Assembly: GCA_002255575.1 (NCBI GenBank)
Contig: NCAT01000011.1
Span: forward strand, 1 to 61,908
Source of the DNA: Acidocella sp. 20-57-95
Lineage (GTDB): Bacteria; Pseudomonadota; Alphaproteobacteria; Acetobacterales; Acetobacteraceae
DNA: 61,908 nucleotides
Direction of reading: 5' to 3'
Numbering within the stretch: the stretch's first letter is position 1; every line of letters begins with the position of its first letter. Of the stretch, positions 25,766 through 35,241 are shown one piece after another. Position numbers and translations under genes: made by a program. Under the pieces are notes generated by a model. That model ran no database searches. It was not told where the DNA came from and saw only the letters and a list, made by a program, of their open reading frames with translations.

Positions 25766-26635
25766 TTAAGACCCTGCCGCTTTATGCATCGTGGCGTTTT
25801 GGATGGCTTCGTTGATGCCATTGGCACCTTCGGTGGCAGCCACGGCGGCAACATCGCCCCAGTAGGGGGTGATATCGGCCGGTTTCAGATCATGGATTTG
25901 GGTGATCTGGCCGATTTTGCGGTTATTGGCATCTTGGAGCATCCAGTCGATCTCAACCAGGATTTGGCCGTTGGTATCGGGCTGCGATTTCACCTCGCCA
26001 TTGATCGTGAAATCAGCCTGGGCGACGCTGTTCACGAGCAGTATGCCAAATGTCGGCAGGTCGCGAGTCATATTGAGGGCAAGTGCGCTATTGCCATCGC
26101 CGGGCGCACCGGTGACGCCGGTGAAATAGATCCGCGGCGGACGGTTTTCGAGCGAGTTCGGGTTGCTTTGCTGAATTTGCGCATTGATCGCAGCAAGCAG
26201 CTTGCTGAGCGGTGTGGCATCCGCTGTGGCAGCTTTGTTTAATAAGTCCGGGCTGGCATTGGCCCATTCAGCTGCCGGAACCGGGTTACCATCTTGCTGG
26301 CCGTAGGATTTACCATCCGGCCCGGTGATGGTGTAATGCGGCGTGACATTATTGCCAGCCAGGGTTGCCGTGGTGATAATTTGCCAATCGGTTTTAGTGG
26401 CGGGTTTGGCAACGCTGGGCACGTCAGCGGCGGCGAGTGCGGTGGCAAGGTCGCCCGCATAGAGTTTCGCGGCATCATCACTCAGCATGGCATTAGCGGG
26501 CGTGGGCACCACCAGCACGGGCGCCGGGGGGATTGAAAGCCTGGCCCCTTCCGGGCCGGGGTTGCCATAGAAAGGCTCAGGCAGCGTGCCACAGCTTGTC
26601 AACAGGAGGGCGGCGAGGAGTGGCGCATATTTCAT
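25766..26635 (-). CDS. Lipoprotein of unknown function at the end of the hldD-lgt operon
   Basis: I do not recognise a named family. The 289-residue product starts with a clear lipoprotein signal, KYAPLLAALLLTSCG, with Cys15 as the lipidation site. The mature part is Pro/Ala-rich at first, then has alternating strand-like segments such as ARLSIPPAPVLVVPTP, GILLVNSVAQADFTINGEV and ILVEIDWMLQD, suggesting a periplasmic beta-rich domain. The ATG at 26635 overlaps the pgeF stop by four bases; the longer frame lies in pgeF. Coupling to hldD, lgt and pgeF suggests an envelope role. Confidence 0.8.
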   Translation of the reverse strand: MKYAPLLAALLLTSCGTLPEPFYGNPGPEGARLSIPPAPVLVVPTPANAMLSDDAAKLYAGDLATALAAADVPSVAKPATKTDWQIITTATLAGNNVTPHYTITGPDGKSYGQQDGNPVPAAEWANASPDLLNKAATADATPLSKLLAAINAQIQQSNPNSLENRPPRIYFTGVTGAPGDGNSALALNMTRDLPTFGILLVNSVAQADFTINGEVKSQPDTNGQILVEIDWMLQDANNRKIGQITQIHDLKPADITPYWGDVAAVAATEGANGINEAIQNATMHKAAGS

Positions 26636-27378
26636 AGGCGAATGACCGATATCTGATGGCCGATGGCGGTCTCCTGACGAAGCGTCCGGCGGCGGTGGGA
26701 GAAGAAATTTAGCGTGTCCGCACAAGTATCATGCGGTAGAATTGTGGTGGCGACCTTGATGGCCTGCAGGCGGGCGGCGCAATAGCCGGGGAGGTCGAAC
26801 TGCCAGCGGCTGGGCCGACCAACTGCAAAAAATTTGGCGGCATCTGGGGTTTGCGCCAATACAGCGTCACGCAAGTCTGCGGCCACTTCATAACTTTCCT
26901 GATGAATACAGGGGCCGATCACGGCGATGATATTTTGGCCGCCAAGTTTTTGCATGGCTGTCACGGTGGCTTCCAGCACCCCCAAAACTGCGCCGCGCCA
27001 GCCAGCATGGGCCGCACCGACCACTGTGCGTTCTGCATCGCAAAACAATACCGGGACGCAGTCGGCGGTGACGATGCCAATGGCAAGACCTGCTGTGGCC
27101 GTGACCAGCGCATCGGCTTGCCCACCCTCGCCAAGTTTCCAAGCTGCGGTTGCGGTGATTACATTTATACCATGAACCTGCTTTACACCGAGCAGCTTGT
27201 TAGGTGCCACGCCGATAGATTGCGCCACCAGCGCGCGGTTTTGCAGCACGTTCGCCAAATCATCTGCGCCGGAGAGGCTGCAATTCAAGCTGGCATAAGG
27301 CCCGGTTGAAACCCCGCCAAGCCGGGTGAAAAACCCATGCCGGGCGGGCAGGGCGGCGGTGATGGGCGCAAGGCTCAT
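26632..27378 (-). CDS. pgeF: Peptidoglycan editing factor (YfiH/DUF152 family)
   Basis: 248 residues. Conserved residues of the family are visible: VTADCVPVLFCD, AHAGWRGA and IGPCIHQESYEV, which carry the zinc-binding Cys/His ligands; the C-terminal NFFSHRRRT is also typical. PgeF removes wrongly incorporated L-Ser-containing precursors in E. coli; other family members have laccase-like or purine nucleoside phosphorylase activity. It overlaps midA by four bases and the lipoprotein gene by four bases. Confidence 0.9.
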   Translation of the reverse strand: MSLAPITAALPARHGFFTRLGGVSTGPYASLNCSLSGADDLANVLQNRALVAQSIGVAPNKLLGVKQVHGINVITATAAWKLGEGGQADALVTATAGLAIGIVTADCVPVLFCDAERTVVGAAHAGWRGAVLGVLEATVTAMQKLGGQNIIAVIGPCIHQESYEVAADLRDAVLAQTPDAAKFFAVGRPSRWQFDLPGYCAARLQAIKVATTILPHDTCADTLNFFSHRRRTLRQETAIGHQISVIRL

Positions 27379-28313
27379 ACTTCAAATCCTGGTAGGGTTG
27401 GAAATCCCTTAGGGCAGATCGCCAGCACTTTGAACAGGCTGCCCATAGCCTCGGGTGCGGTGATGCGCTGGGCGGCGCGGCGAAGTTTATCAGACATTGC
27501 CGGGTTGCGCTGCGCCAGAATGTCGGTGCGTTGCATAAAGCCAAGTGCGGTGAGGAAGGCGTTTAGCTTCACCGGCCCCTGCGCTTGGGCGCCGGCGGTG
27601 GCGGCGGATTGGACCAGGGCGGAAAAATCGACATGGGCGGTGATGTCAGCCTGGCCAGGCGCTTCCAGCGGGTTGGCGTATTTGCCATTGCGGATGGCTT
27701 GCACGCTTTCACCAAACCCACCCTGCAGCGGCCCGTAATCAATGAACAAGCCAACAACTTCGCGTTCGGCCAGCTGGGTTACCAAAGTGCCGGCAGCTTC
27801 GTTGATTTCCTGCACACTGCCTTCCGGGGCAGCGGGCAAATCAATGTCAGAAACTTGTTCAACATAAATTCCATCGGCCACATAGCGTTCGCACCAGCCC
27901 TGCGCGCGCCTGATGAATTGCCGAACTGGCAGGGCATCAAGAAATTCATTGGCAATGAATATGGTCGGGCGGTTCGGCAGGCTGGTGAGATTGTCATGCC
28001 AGATTGCGTTTGGCACATGCTTGGCCTGTTCGGCCCGCAGGCGCGGTGAGGTTTCGATGAAATGCACATTGGCAGCGCCAAAGCCACGCAGCATGTCGGC
28101 CATCATGATACCGCGGCCGGCACCCGCTTCAACCAACTGCAAGTCTGCAGGGTTGCCCATCATTTGTGCCACCACCCGCGCCCAGGCGCCCAAAATTTCG
28201 CCAAACACCTGGGTTAATTCAGGCGCTGTGGTGAAATCCTCGAATGGGTTATGGGTGGCATAATAGGCGGCGTTCGCACGCGCCATGAAATGGTCGAACC
28301 GCTCAGGGCACAT
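27375..28313 (-). CDS. MidA/NDUFAF7-family SAM-dependent methyltransferase
   Basis: 312 residues (COG1565). Conserved stretches are YYATHNPFEDFTTAPELTQVFGEILGAW, the SAM-binding LVEAGAGRGIMMADML, FIANEFLDALPVRQF, and LFIDYGP. Eukaryotic NDUFAF7 methylates an arginine of complex I subunit NDUFS2; a similar complex I role in bacteria is plausible but unproven. The ATG at 28313 gives an 11-base overlap with lgt. The N terminus seems a little short compared with homologues, which usually have some 30 residues before this motif. Confidence 0.88.
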   Translation of the reverse strand: MCPERFDHFMARANAAYYATHNPFEDFTTAPELTQVFGEILGAWARVVAQMMGNPADLQLVEAGAGRGIMMADMLRGFGAANVHFIETSPRLRAEQAKHVPNAIWHDNLTSLPNRPTIFIANEFLDALPVRQFIRRAQGWCERYVADGIYVEQVSDIDLPAAPEGSVQEINEAAGTLVTQLAEREVVGLFIDYGPLQGGFGESVQAIRNGKYANPLEAPGQADITAHVDFSALVQSAATAGAQAQGPVKLNAFLTALGFMQRTDILAQRNPAMSDKLRRAAQRITAPEAMGSLFKVLAICPKGFPTLPGFEV

Positions 28314-29124
28314 CGTCGCGGTTCGGTGAGAGTTTGGCACCGAACGCAATGAATCCAAGCCCGATCACGATCATCGGCAGCGAGAGCAACTGGCCCATGG
28401 TGGCGCCAAAGGAGAGGAACCCGAGGAACGGGTCTGGCTCGCGGAAGCATTCCGAGAAAATGCGGGCACAGGCGTACAGTATCAGAAATAAGCCGGTCAG
28501 CTTGCCCGGTGATGCGCGCAGCTTGGATGAGCGCGAGGCTAACAGCATGAAGATAAAAAGTAGCACCCCCTCAGTGGCGGCCTCGATCAGTTCGGAAGGG
28601 TAGCGCGGAATCCCGCCAGCATCTGGCGACGGGAAGATCATGGCGAAGGGGGTGCCGGGTGCCGCCGGGCGGCCCCATAATTCGCCATTAATGAAGTTGG
28701 CGATGCGGCCCAGCCCCAGCCCGATCGGCACGGCAATGGAGATACGGTCGGCAAAGCGCAGAATATTCAAACCCTGTTTTTTGCAGAACCAGATAATGGC
28801 AATGGAGACGCCGATGAACCCGCCATGCGAGCTCATGCCACCATCCCAGACCGCAAAAATAGCCGGTGGGTGGGTGAAGAAATATCCTGGCTGATAGAAT
28901 AAAACATAGCCGAGCCGCCCGCCCAGTATCACGCCGAGTGTGGCCCAGGTGAGGAAATCATCGACTTGCAAGCCAGACGCCGCGACCGGTTTTTCGGCGC
29001 ACATACGCCGGACCAGCCGCCAGCCGAGCAGTAATCCGGTGATATAGGCCAGCGCGTAATAATGGATGAAAAGCGGCCCGATATGAAACCCTTTCGGGAA
29101 TTCGGGCAAAATGATCGGGCTCAA
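28303..29124 (-). CDS. lgt: Prolipoprotein diacylglyceryl transferase
   Basis: Inner-membrane enzyme (273 residues, about seven helices) that transfers diacylglycerol to the lipobox Cys. The Lgt signature GRIANFINGELWGRP is present, along with the conserved HGGFIG segment. The start is TTG at 29124, overlapping the hldD stop as TTGA; no ATG fits the family N terminus (LPEFPKGFHIGPLFIHYYAL). First step of lipoprotein maturation, with Lnt (13586-15076) as the last. Confidence 0.95.
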   Translation of the reverse strand: MSPIILPEFPKGFHIGPLFIHYYALAYITGLLLGWRLVRRMCAEKPVAASGLQVDDFLTWATLGVILGGRLGYVLFYQPGYFFTHPPAIFAVWDGGMSSHGGFIGVSIAIIWFCKKQGLNILRFADRISIAVPIGLGLGRIANFINGELWGRPAAPGTPFAMIFPSPDAGGIPRYPSELIEAATEGVLLFIFMLLASRSSKLRASPGKLTGLFLILYACARIFSECFREPDPFLGFLSFGATMGQLLSLPMIVIGLGFIAFGAKLSPNRDDVP

Positions 29125-30101
29125 CGGTAAATATCCGGCTGGCGAAGGAAATGTTGAATATATCGCTGCACGCCATGCTCCAAGGTTGCGAAATGTCGGG
29201 TAAACCCGGCGGCGCGTAGCCTGTCCATGCGCGCTTGGGTGAAACTTTGATATTGCCCGGCGAGATTTGTTGGCATGTCGATATAGCTGATTTTCTCGGA
29301 AACCCCGTTGGCGGCGCAGACAGCACGGGCAAGGTCAGCATAGGTGCGGGCCTGGCCGGTGCCCAAATTGAACAGGCCGCTCAACACCGGGGCATCGAGC
29401 ATAAAACGCAGCGCCGCCACTACATCGTCGATCCAAATGAAATCACGCGCTTGTGCGCCATCTGCCAGCCCCGGCTGGTTGGAGCGGAACAAGCGCGCTG
29501 GTTTGCCGGCGGCCACTTCGTCGTGTTTGACCTTCACCACCGAGATCATTTTGTCTTTATGATACTCGTTGGGGCCAAATACATTGAAGAATTTTACGCC
29601 CGCCCAGGCCGGTGGCGAAGGCGCGCCGGATTCCACCTGGTTGGCGACCCATAGGTCAAACGCGTGCTTGCTCCAGCCATACAGGTTCAAGGGCTTCAGC
29701 CGTTTGAGCGCCACGGTTGAGCATTCATCATCAAAATCATGGCTGCCATCGCCATAGGTGGCGGCGGAGGACGCGTAAATAAAGCGCACACCCTGGATCG
29801 CGCACCAGTGCCAGAGCATCTGACTGAGGGCGACGTTCGATTGCCAGACCAGATCGCCATCGGTCGCGGTGGTCTCAGAAATGGCGCCCAGATGGTAAAT
29901 GGCGCTCAGCGGCGGATTGTCGGCCAAATAGCCGAGCAACGCTTCGGGATGGATAATTTCCAAAGGGGGGTGCTTGCGTAGATTCCGCCATTTGCTCTCC
30001 TGGCCCAGCCAGTCACAAATTATGACATCATGACCCTCCTCATAGAGGGCTGCCTGCAAATTTGAGCCGATGAACCCGGCTCCACCCGTGACCAATATCA
30101 T
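29121..30101 (-). CDS. hldD: ADP-L-glycero-D-manno-heptose-6-epimerase
   Basis: Extended SDR epimerase of 326 residues. The NADP site is VTGGAGFIGSN at the N terminus, and the catalytic Tyr141-x3-Lys145 is in NLYGWSKHAFD. FFNVFGPNEYHKDKM is typical of HldD. It makes the heptose donor for the LPS inner core. The ATG at 30101 was chosen because it begins directly with the Rossmann strand; upstream extension lacks similarity. Promoter-proximal gene of the hldD-lgt-midA-pgeF-lipoprotein operon. Confidence 0.94.
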   Translation of the reverse strand: MILVTGGAGFIGSNLQAALYEEGHDVIICDWLGQESKWRNLRKHPPLEIIHPEALLGYLADNPPLSAIYHLGAISETTATDGDLVWQSNVALSQMLWHWCAIQGVRFIYASSAATYGDGSHDFDDECSTVALKRLKPLNLYGWSKHAFDLWVANQVESGAPSPPAWAGVKFFNVFGPNEYHKDKMISVVKVKHDEVAAGKPARLFRSNQPGLADGAQARDFIWIDDVVAALRFMLDAPVLSGLFNLGTGQARTYADLARAVCAANGVSEKISYIDMPTNLAGQYQSFTQARMDRLRAAGFTRHFATLEHGVQRYIQHFLRQPDIYR

Positions 30102-30148
30102 GGGGGCGCTTATATGAGCCTGACACCTTTGATGAAAGACCCGTCCCC

Positions 30149-30406
30149 ATGAGCGATCGCCCAAAGTTTTTTGACGACCTGGCCGGTGTGGCCGGTGGTG
30201 CCATGTCTGCGTTAGCCGGCTTGCGCGAAGAGATAGCCTCAATGGCACGCGCGCGGGTTGATGAAGCGGTACGGCGGCTGGATTTGATCAAGCGCGAGGA
30301 GTTTGAGGCAATGATAGACCTGGCCACCCGCGCCCGGGAACAATCTGAGGCATTGGCGCTACGAGTCCAGGCGTTGGAAGACGCGCTGGCGGCGAAGGAA
30401 AAATAA
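30149..30406 (+). CDS. ubiK: Ubiquinone biosynthesis accessory factor UbiK (BMFP/YqiC family)
   Basis: An 85-residue helical protein. The N-terminal part (FFDDLAGVAGGAMSALAGLREEI) is followed by a predicted coiled coil (REEFEAMIDLATRAREQSEALALRVQALEDAL), the BMFP domain layout. UbiK helps assemble the aerobic Ubi complex at the membrane in E. coli. Divergent from hldD. Confidence 0.88.
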   Translation: MSDRPKFFDDLAGVAGGAMSALAGLREEIASMARARVDEAVRRLDLIKREEFEAMIDLATRAREQSEALALRVQALEDALAAKEK

Positions 30407-30414
30407 ACATGATG

Positions 30415-30441
30415 TGTTGGGACGGTTGGATCGTCCCAACA
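30415..30441. terminator. Strong hairpin after ubiK
   Basis: TGTTGGGACG pairs perfectly with CGTCCCAACA around a 7-base loop, starting 8 bases after the ubiK stop. No T-run follows, so it may be a transcript-stabilising hairpin rather than a Rho-independent terminator. The remaining AT-rich sequence to 30685 holds no gene; a TTGACT hexamer near 30627 may be part of the next promoter. Confidence 0.45.
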
Positions 30442-30685
30442 GTTGGAAAATAGCTATTATTGAAACAGACCCAAACTGTATTTTTTGCAAAAATGGCGCT
30501 AAATCGTGAAGGTTTTGTGCATTACACAAAATTAACAAAATGCTTTTGCGGCGAGGGCGCATGAAAATAAAGGGATTTTGACGATTTCCGTCGGTTTTTG
30601 ACTTTTATACTGCCAAGCATATTTCTTGACTGTTGATTACGAGTGGGCGCAATCTTAAGACCTGTTAATATAAGGGATAAGGCCG

Positions 30686-30955
30686 ATGGCGCTGAAGATT
30701 TCAGATTTGTTGCCGTGCCGTGCTTTTTTTCTTGCGGGCAAGCCGGTCGCCGGGTTTGTCGCGTTACTGATGCAGGTCAGCGTTTTTTTCTGGCCACTGG
30801 CAGCTTCCTGGGCGCGCCGTGTTGTGAGGCAACCGGATGGGTCGGCGCGGGTAAAGCCAAATGTCAATGAGGTGCTTGAGGAATTGGTGAAAGCCAATCG
30901 TGCGCCGGTTGATCCCTATGCGAGGGCGACAAAGAAATTCCGCCAAACCGCTTGA
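30686..30955 (+). CDS. Small membrane protein of unknown function
   Basis: Not recognised. The 89-residue protein has a hydrophobic stretch at about residues 12-43 (FFLAGKPVAGFVALLMQVSV and FFWPLAASWA), then a basic, soluble tail with NVNEVLEELVKANR. The ATG has AAGG upstream at a fair distance. The next gene begins with TTG overlapping its stop (TTGA), which supports it being real and coupled to the methyltransferase. Confidence 0.65.
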   Translation: MALKISDLLPCRAFFLAGKPVAGFVALLMQVSVFFWPLAASWARRVVRQPDGSARVKPNVNEVLEELVKANRAPVDPYARATKKFRQTA

Positions 30956-31626
30956 GCGCCGACCGCGCGCCTGACGAGCATTTTATTCGCCATTTCACGT
31001 CGCTTGAATGCCCGGCCTTTGTGCCGGGTATTTTATTGTGTCTCGCCACTGAGATCACGCCGCTTTGGCAGGCGACTGAGGCGTTCCTGCAGCAGCACAA
31101 CATCGCCCCGCCCTTTTGGGCCTTCGCTTGGCCGGGCAGCCAGGCTTTGGCGCATTATGTGACCGCGAATCCCCATATTGTGGCGGGCAAGCGGGTGCTG
31201 GATTTTGCGGCGGGGTCGGGCCTAGCAGCCATTGCCTGTGCCAAGCTTGGTGCCGAGGTTGAAGCGGCCGATATCGACCGGCTGGCCAAGGTGGCGATGG
31301 GTATGAATGCTGCCGCCAATGGAGTCGCGCTGGAGGTGCTGGCGGAGGATGTGGTCGGGCAGGATTGCCGCTGGGATGTGATCCTGTGTGGCGATGTTTG
31401 TTACGAGGCACCGATGACGCGCCATATTCTGCCATGGCTGCGGCGCTGTGCCGCGCACGCGCTGGTGATTATCGCCGACCCTGGCCGTGCCTATGTGCCG
31501 CGTGACGGTTTCACGGAATTGGCTCGTTTCGTGGTGCCAACATCGCTGGTGCTCGAGAATGCCACATCCCGCCAGGTGGTGCTGATGCGGTTGGAGCCGA
31601 TAATTTTGGAAGCCTGTTCCGCATAG
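30952..31626 (+). CDS. Methyltransferase of the ETF-beta lysine methyltransferase family
   Basis: 224 residues, Rossmann methyltransferase. PPFWAFAWPGSQALAHYV followed by GKRVLDFAAGSGLAAIACAKLGA matches the ETFBKMT/METTL20-like family; ILCGDVCYEAPM is the later acceptor-site motif. Family members methylate lysines of electron transfer flavoprotein beta in mitochondria and alphaproteobacteria. The start is TTG at 30952, overlapping the previous stop. It sits just before sdhCDAB, consistent with a respiratory theme. Confidence 0.82.
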   Translation: MSADRAPDEHFIRHFTSLECPAFVPGILLCLATEITPLWQATEAFLQQHNIAPPFWAFAWPGSQALAHYVTANPHIVAGKRVLDFAAGSGLAAIACAKLGAEVEAADIDRLAKVAMGMNAAANGVALEVLAEDVVGQDCRWDVILCGDVCYEAPMTRHILPWLRRCAAHALVIIADPGRAYVPRDGFTELARFVVPTSLVLENATSRQVVLMRLEPIILEACSA

Positions 31627-31633
31627 CGGTGCG

Positions 31634-31662
31634 TTGACCATGCCCATCGGCAGGACTAAGCA
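31634..31662 (+). promoter_or_regulatory. Candidate promoter of sdhCDAB
   Basis: TTGACC at 31634 and TAAGCA at 31657 are separated by 17 bases, some 47 bases before sdhC. The match to consensus is good at -35 and poor at -10. Predicted by eye. Confidence 0.3.
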
Positions 31663-31709
31663 ACCGCAACATAATTCCATATTGTTCCCGTGAAAGGTGA
31701 TCCATTCCG

Positions 31710-32141
31710 ATGAAGGATGTTCGCGAGGCCCTGATGGTGGGGCGTAATAGCCAGGGCAAACTGGTTCGCCGACCAATCTCTCCACATTTGCAGGTTTACA
31801 AGCCGCAAATGTCCTCTGTTTCTTCAATTTTTCATCGTATTACCGGTGTTGCGCTGGGGTTGGGCACTTTGTTGCTGACACTTTGGTTGGTTTGCGCAGC
31901 CTCAGGTGATGGTGCGTTTTCAATCATACAGGCGTTTTTATCCTCCTGGATTGGGCTGATCATTCTATTCGGCTTCACGGCTGCGTTATTTTACCATTTC
32001 TGCAACGGCATCCGCCATTTGGCATGGGATGCGGGTAAAGGTTTTGAGCTACCTGCTATGCATAATTCCGGCCGCATCGTGTTTGCTGCCACCGCCATTC
32101 TCACCGTCGGCTTCTGGGCCGTCGGTCTTTATATTTGGTGA
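31710..32141 (+). CDS. sdhC: Succinate dehydrogenase cytochrome b556 subunit
   Basis: Membrane anchor of complex II, 143 residues and three helices. RPISPHLQVYKP...SSIFHRITGVAL is the quinone-site region, and HFCNGIRHLAWD contains the haem b ligand His. First gene of sdhCDAB. The ATG at 31710 is used; an in-frame GTG ten codons on is possible. Confidence 0.95.
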   Translation: MKDVREALMVGRNSQGKLVRRPISPHLQVYKPQMSSVSSIFHRITGVALGLGTLLLTLWLVCAASGDGAFSIIQAFLSSWIGLIILFGFTAALFYHFCNGIRHLAWDAGKGFELPAMHNSGRIVFAATAILTVGFWAVGLYIW

Positions 32142-32146
32142 TCCTG

Positions 32147-32551
32147 ATGAGCAATTTGAACGCCGATCCTTCGATCCATATTCGCCGCAGTGAGCTTGGC
32201 CGGGCGCGTGGCCTGGGGGCTGCGAAATCTGGTCTGCATCATTGGTGGGCGCAGCGCGTGACCGCCATCGCATTGCTGCCGCTCTCGCTGTATTTCGTGC
32301 TCTCGGTGTTGATGCTGAAGGGTGCCTCGCATGCCGGTATGGTCAGCTTTATGGCTGAGCCCTGGAACGCGGTTTTGTATCTTTGCCTCATCGCCGCCCT
32401 TTTTTATCATCTCAGCCTGGGTTTGCAGACCGTGATTGAGGACTATGTCCACAAAGATAGCACACGTCTGGCGACCATGTTGGCGGTGAAAGGTCTCATC
32501 GTATTTTGCGCGCTCGCTGCCGCTGTGTCGGTCCTTAAATTGGCGCTTTAA
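32147..32551 (+). CDS. sdhD: Succinate dehydrogenase membrane anchor subunit
   Basis: 134 residues with three membrane helices. HHWWAQRVTAIALLPL begins helix 1. FYHLSLGLQTVIEDYV has the haem-side His and the conserved Glu-Asp-Tyr near the quinone site. The ATG at 32147 was chosen over an earlier TTG in the sdhC stop region. Located between sdhC and sdhA. Confidence 0.94.
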   Translation: MSNLNADPSIHIRRSELGRARGLGAAKSGLHHWWAQRVTAIALLPLSLYFVLSVLMLKGASHAGMVSFMAEPWNAVLYLCLIAALFYHLSLGLQTVIEDYVHKDSTRLATMLAVKGLIVFCALAAAVSVLKLAL

Positions 32552-32577
32552 TCGCCTTATCGAATGGGTGTTGAATC

Positions 32578-34380
32578 ATGAATGCTATGTCGAAACCGGC
32601 TTATAATATCATCGACCATACTTACGATGTTGTGGTGGTCGGCGCTGGCGGCTCGGGCCTGCGTGCCACTTTGGGTATGGGCGCTGCGGGCTTAAAAACC
32701 GCTTGCATCACCAAAGTATTCCCCACCCGTAGCCACACCGTGGCAGCGCAAGGCGGCATTGGTGCCGCACTTGGCAATATGGGCGAGGATGATTGGCGCT
32801 GGCATATGTACGACACCGTAAAGGGGTCTGACTGGCTGGGCGACCAGGACGCGATTGAATATATGTGCCGCGAAGCGGTGCCGGCGATTTATGAGCTTGA
32901 GCATTACGGCGTACCATTCTCGCGCACCGAAGATGGTAAAATTTATCAGCGCCCGTTCGGCGGCCATATGAAGGAATACGGCAAGGAGCCAGCCATGCGC
33001 GCTTGCGCCGCCGCAGACCGTACCGGCCATGCCATTCTGCACACTTTGTATCAGCAGAGCCTGAAGCACGAAGTTGAGTTCTTTGTAGAATATTTCGCGC
33101 TTGACCTGATTATGGATGACGAAGGTGCTTGCCGGGGCGTGATGGCGTGGTGCCTGGAAGATGGCTCGATGCATCGCTTCCGTGCCCAGCAGGTTGTGCT
33201 GGCCACCGGCGGTTATGGCCGTGCTTACCTATCTTGCACCTCCGCCCATACGTGCACCGGCGATGGTGGCGGCATGGTGCTGCGAGCTGGCTTGCCGGTG
33301 CAGGATATGGAATTCGTACAATTCCATCCGACCGGGATTTTCCCAGCCGGCTGTTTGATCACGGAAGGTGCGCGCGGTGAAGGTGGCTATCTCACCAATT
33401 CCGAAGGCGAGCGCTTCATGGAACGCTACGCGCCAACCGCGAAGGACCTTGCCTCGCGTGACGTGGTGTCTCGCTCGATGACCATCGAGATTAACGAAGG
33501 CCGCGGCGTGGGTCCGAATAAGGACCATATTCTGCTGCATTTGGAACATCTGGGTGCGGATATTCTGCACGAACGTCTGCCAGGTATTTCAGAAACCGCG
33601 CGGGTGTTTGCCGGTGTGGATATCAACAAAGAAGCCATCCCTGTGCTGCCGACCGTGCATTATAATATGGGCGGTATTCCGACCAATTATAAAACCGAAG
33701 TGCTGCGCCCGACTGCTTCCAACCCGGATGCGATTGTGCCTGGTTTGATGGCGGTGGGTGAAGCCGCTTGCGTTTCCGTGCATGGTGCCAACCGTTTGGG
33801 AACCAACTCGCTGCTTGACCTTGTGGTGTTTGGCCGCGCTGCTGCCAACCGTGCGGCTGAGATTGTGAAGCCGGGTGCCGCCCAGCAACCATTGCCGTCC
33901 AACGCCGGTGACAACGCGCTGGCGCGGTTTGATAAAGCCCGTAATGCCAAGGGTGGCACCAAGGTGGCTGATTTGCGCGAGCAGATGCAGCGTACCATGC
34001 AGGGCCACGCGGCGGTGTTCCGCAATTCCCAGAGCCTTTCTGAAGGTGTCGATAAGATGAAGAAGCTCTGGACCGGCCTCGAAGATGTGGCCGTGACGGA
34101 CCGCAGCTTGGTCTGGAACTCAGACCTGGTGGAAGCGCTTGAGCTGGATAACCTGATGGGCAACGCCATGACCACGATGGTGAGTGCGGAAGCGCGTAAG
34201 GAAAGCCGTGGCGCCCAAGCGCATGACGATTTCCCAGACCGTGATGATGAAAACTGGATGAAGCACACGATCAGCTATTGCAACGACAAGGGTGACGTGA
34301 AGCTGGAATATCGCGACGTGAAGATGCAAACCCTCACCAACGAAGTTTCAGTGTTCCCGCCCAAGAAGCGCGTTTACTAA
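32578..34380 (+). CDS. sdhA: Succinate dehydrogenase flavoprotein subunit
   Basis: Catalytic subunit, 600 residues. FAD dinucleotide motif [15 protein letters not shown]; the covalent FAD His is in [11 protein letters not shown]; active-site region [22 protein letters not shown]. It oxidises succinate to fumarate and passes electrons to SdhB. The length and the C-terminal motif [11 protein letters not shown] fit the family exactly. Confidence 0.97.
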   Translation: MNAMSKPAYNIIDHTYDVVVVGAGGSGLRATLGMGAAGLKTACITKVFPTRSHTVAAQGGIGAALGNMGEDDWRWHMYDTVKGSDWLGDQDAIEYMCREAVPAIYELEHYGVPFSRTEDGKIYQRPFGGHMKEYGKEPAMRACAAADRTGHAILHTLYQQSLKHEVEFFVEYFALDLIMDDEGACRGVMAWCLEDGSMHRFRAQQVVLATGGYGRAYLSCTSAHTCTGDGGGMVLRAGLPVQDMEFVQFHPTGIFPAGCLITEGARGEGGYLTNSEGERFMERYAPTAKDLASRDVVSRSMTIEINEGRGVGPNKDHILLHLEHLGADILHERLPGISETARVFAGVDINKEAIPVLPTVHYNMGGIPTNYKTEVLRPTASNPDAIVPGLMAVGEAACVSVHGANRLGTNSLLDLVVFGRAAANRAAEIVKPGAAQQPLPSNAGDNALARFDKARNAKGGTKVADLREQMQRTMQGHAAVFRNSQSLSEGVDKMKKLWTGLEDVAVTDRSLVWNSDLVEALELDNLMGNAMTTMVSAEARKESRGAQAHDDFPDRDDENWMKHTISYCNDKGDVKLEYRDVKMQTLTNEVSVFPPKKRVY

Positions 34381-34391
34381 GGAATTTTCCA

Positions 34392-35174
34392 ATGGCAGAA
34401 TTTACCCTCCCCAAGAATTCCAAAATCGGCGTTGGCAAGACCTACAAGGCCCCCGCCGGTGCCAAGCGCGTCAAGGAATTCAAAATTTATCGTTGGAACC
34501 CGGATGACGGGAAAAACCCATCGATGGATACGTACGAAGTTGACCTTGATGCGTGCGGCCCGATGGTGCTGGATGCGATCATCAAGATTAAAAACGAGAT
34601 TGATAGCTCGCTGACATTCCGCCGGTCCTGCCGTGAAGGTATTTGTGGGTCATGCGCCATGAATATTGATGGCACCAACACGTTGGCTTGCTTGAAGCCG
34701 ATTGACGATGTGAAGGGCGCGGTTGCAATCAACCCGCTGCCGCATATGCCAGTGGTGAAGGACCTGGTTCCGGATTTAACACAGGCTTATGCGCAGTACC
34801 GTTCTATCGAGCCATGGTTGCAGTCCGACACACCAGCGCCGCCGGATGGCGAGCGCCTGCAGAGCAAGGAAGAACGTGCTGAGCTCGATGGGCTGTGGGA
34901 ATGCATTATGTGCTTCTGCTGCTCCACCTCCTGCCCCAGCTATTGGTGGAATGGTGACAGGTATCTAGGCCCGGCCGTGTTGATGGCGGCGTATCGCTGG
35001 ATTGCGGATTCGCGCGACGAACGTACCGGCCAACGTCTGGATGCGCTGGAAGATCCGTTCAAGTTGTATCGCTGCCATACGATCATGAACTGCACCCAAA
35101 CCTGCCCGAAGGGGCTGAACCCGGCCAAGGCGATTGGTAAGGTGAAGCAACTGATGCTGGAGCGTCAGGGTTAA
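34392..35174 (+). CDS. sdhB: Succinate dehydrogenase iron-sulfur subunit
   Basis: 260 residues. The [2Fe-2S] Cys are C80, C85, C88 and C100 (CREGICGSC plus TLAC). The [4Fe-4S]/[3Fe-4S] motifs are [13 protein letters not shown] and [17 protein letters not shown]. It bridges SdhA and the membrane anchors. Last gene of the operon, followed by a strong terminator. Confidence 0.97.
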   Translation: MAEFTLPKNSKIGVGKTYKAPAGAKRVKEFKIYRWNPDDGKNPSMDTYEVDLDACGPMVLDAIIKIKNEIDSSLTFRRSCREGICGSCAMNIDGTNTLACLKPIDDVKGAVAINPLPHMPVVKDLVPDLTQAYAQYRSIEPWLQSDTPAPPDGERLQSKEERAELDGLWECIMCFCCSTSCPSYWWNGDRYLGPAVLMAAYRWIADSRDERTGQRLDALEDPFKLYRCHTIMNCTQTCPKGLNPAKAIGKVKQLMLERQG

Positions 35175-35188
35175 GCCCCAGCCGCCCA

Positions 35189-35220
35189 CAAAAAAAGCCC
35201 GCATTTTGCGGGCTTTTTTA
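35189..35220. terminator. Bidirectional terminator between sdhB and ahpD
   Basis: AAAAAAGCCCGC pairs with GCGGGCTTTTTT around a short loop. Both arms have A/T tracts, so it can end both the sdh transcript and the convergent ahpD transcript. Confidence 0.92.
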
Positions 35221-35241
35221 TTGTTTGGCGCGGTCTGGCGA

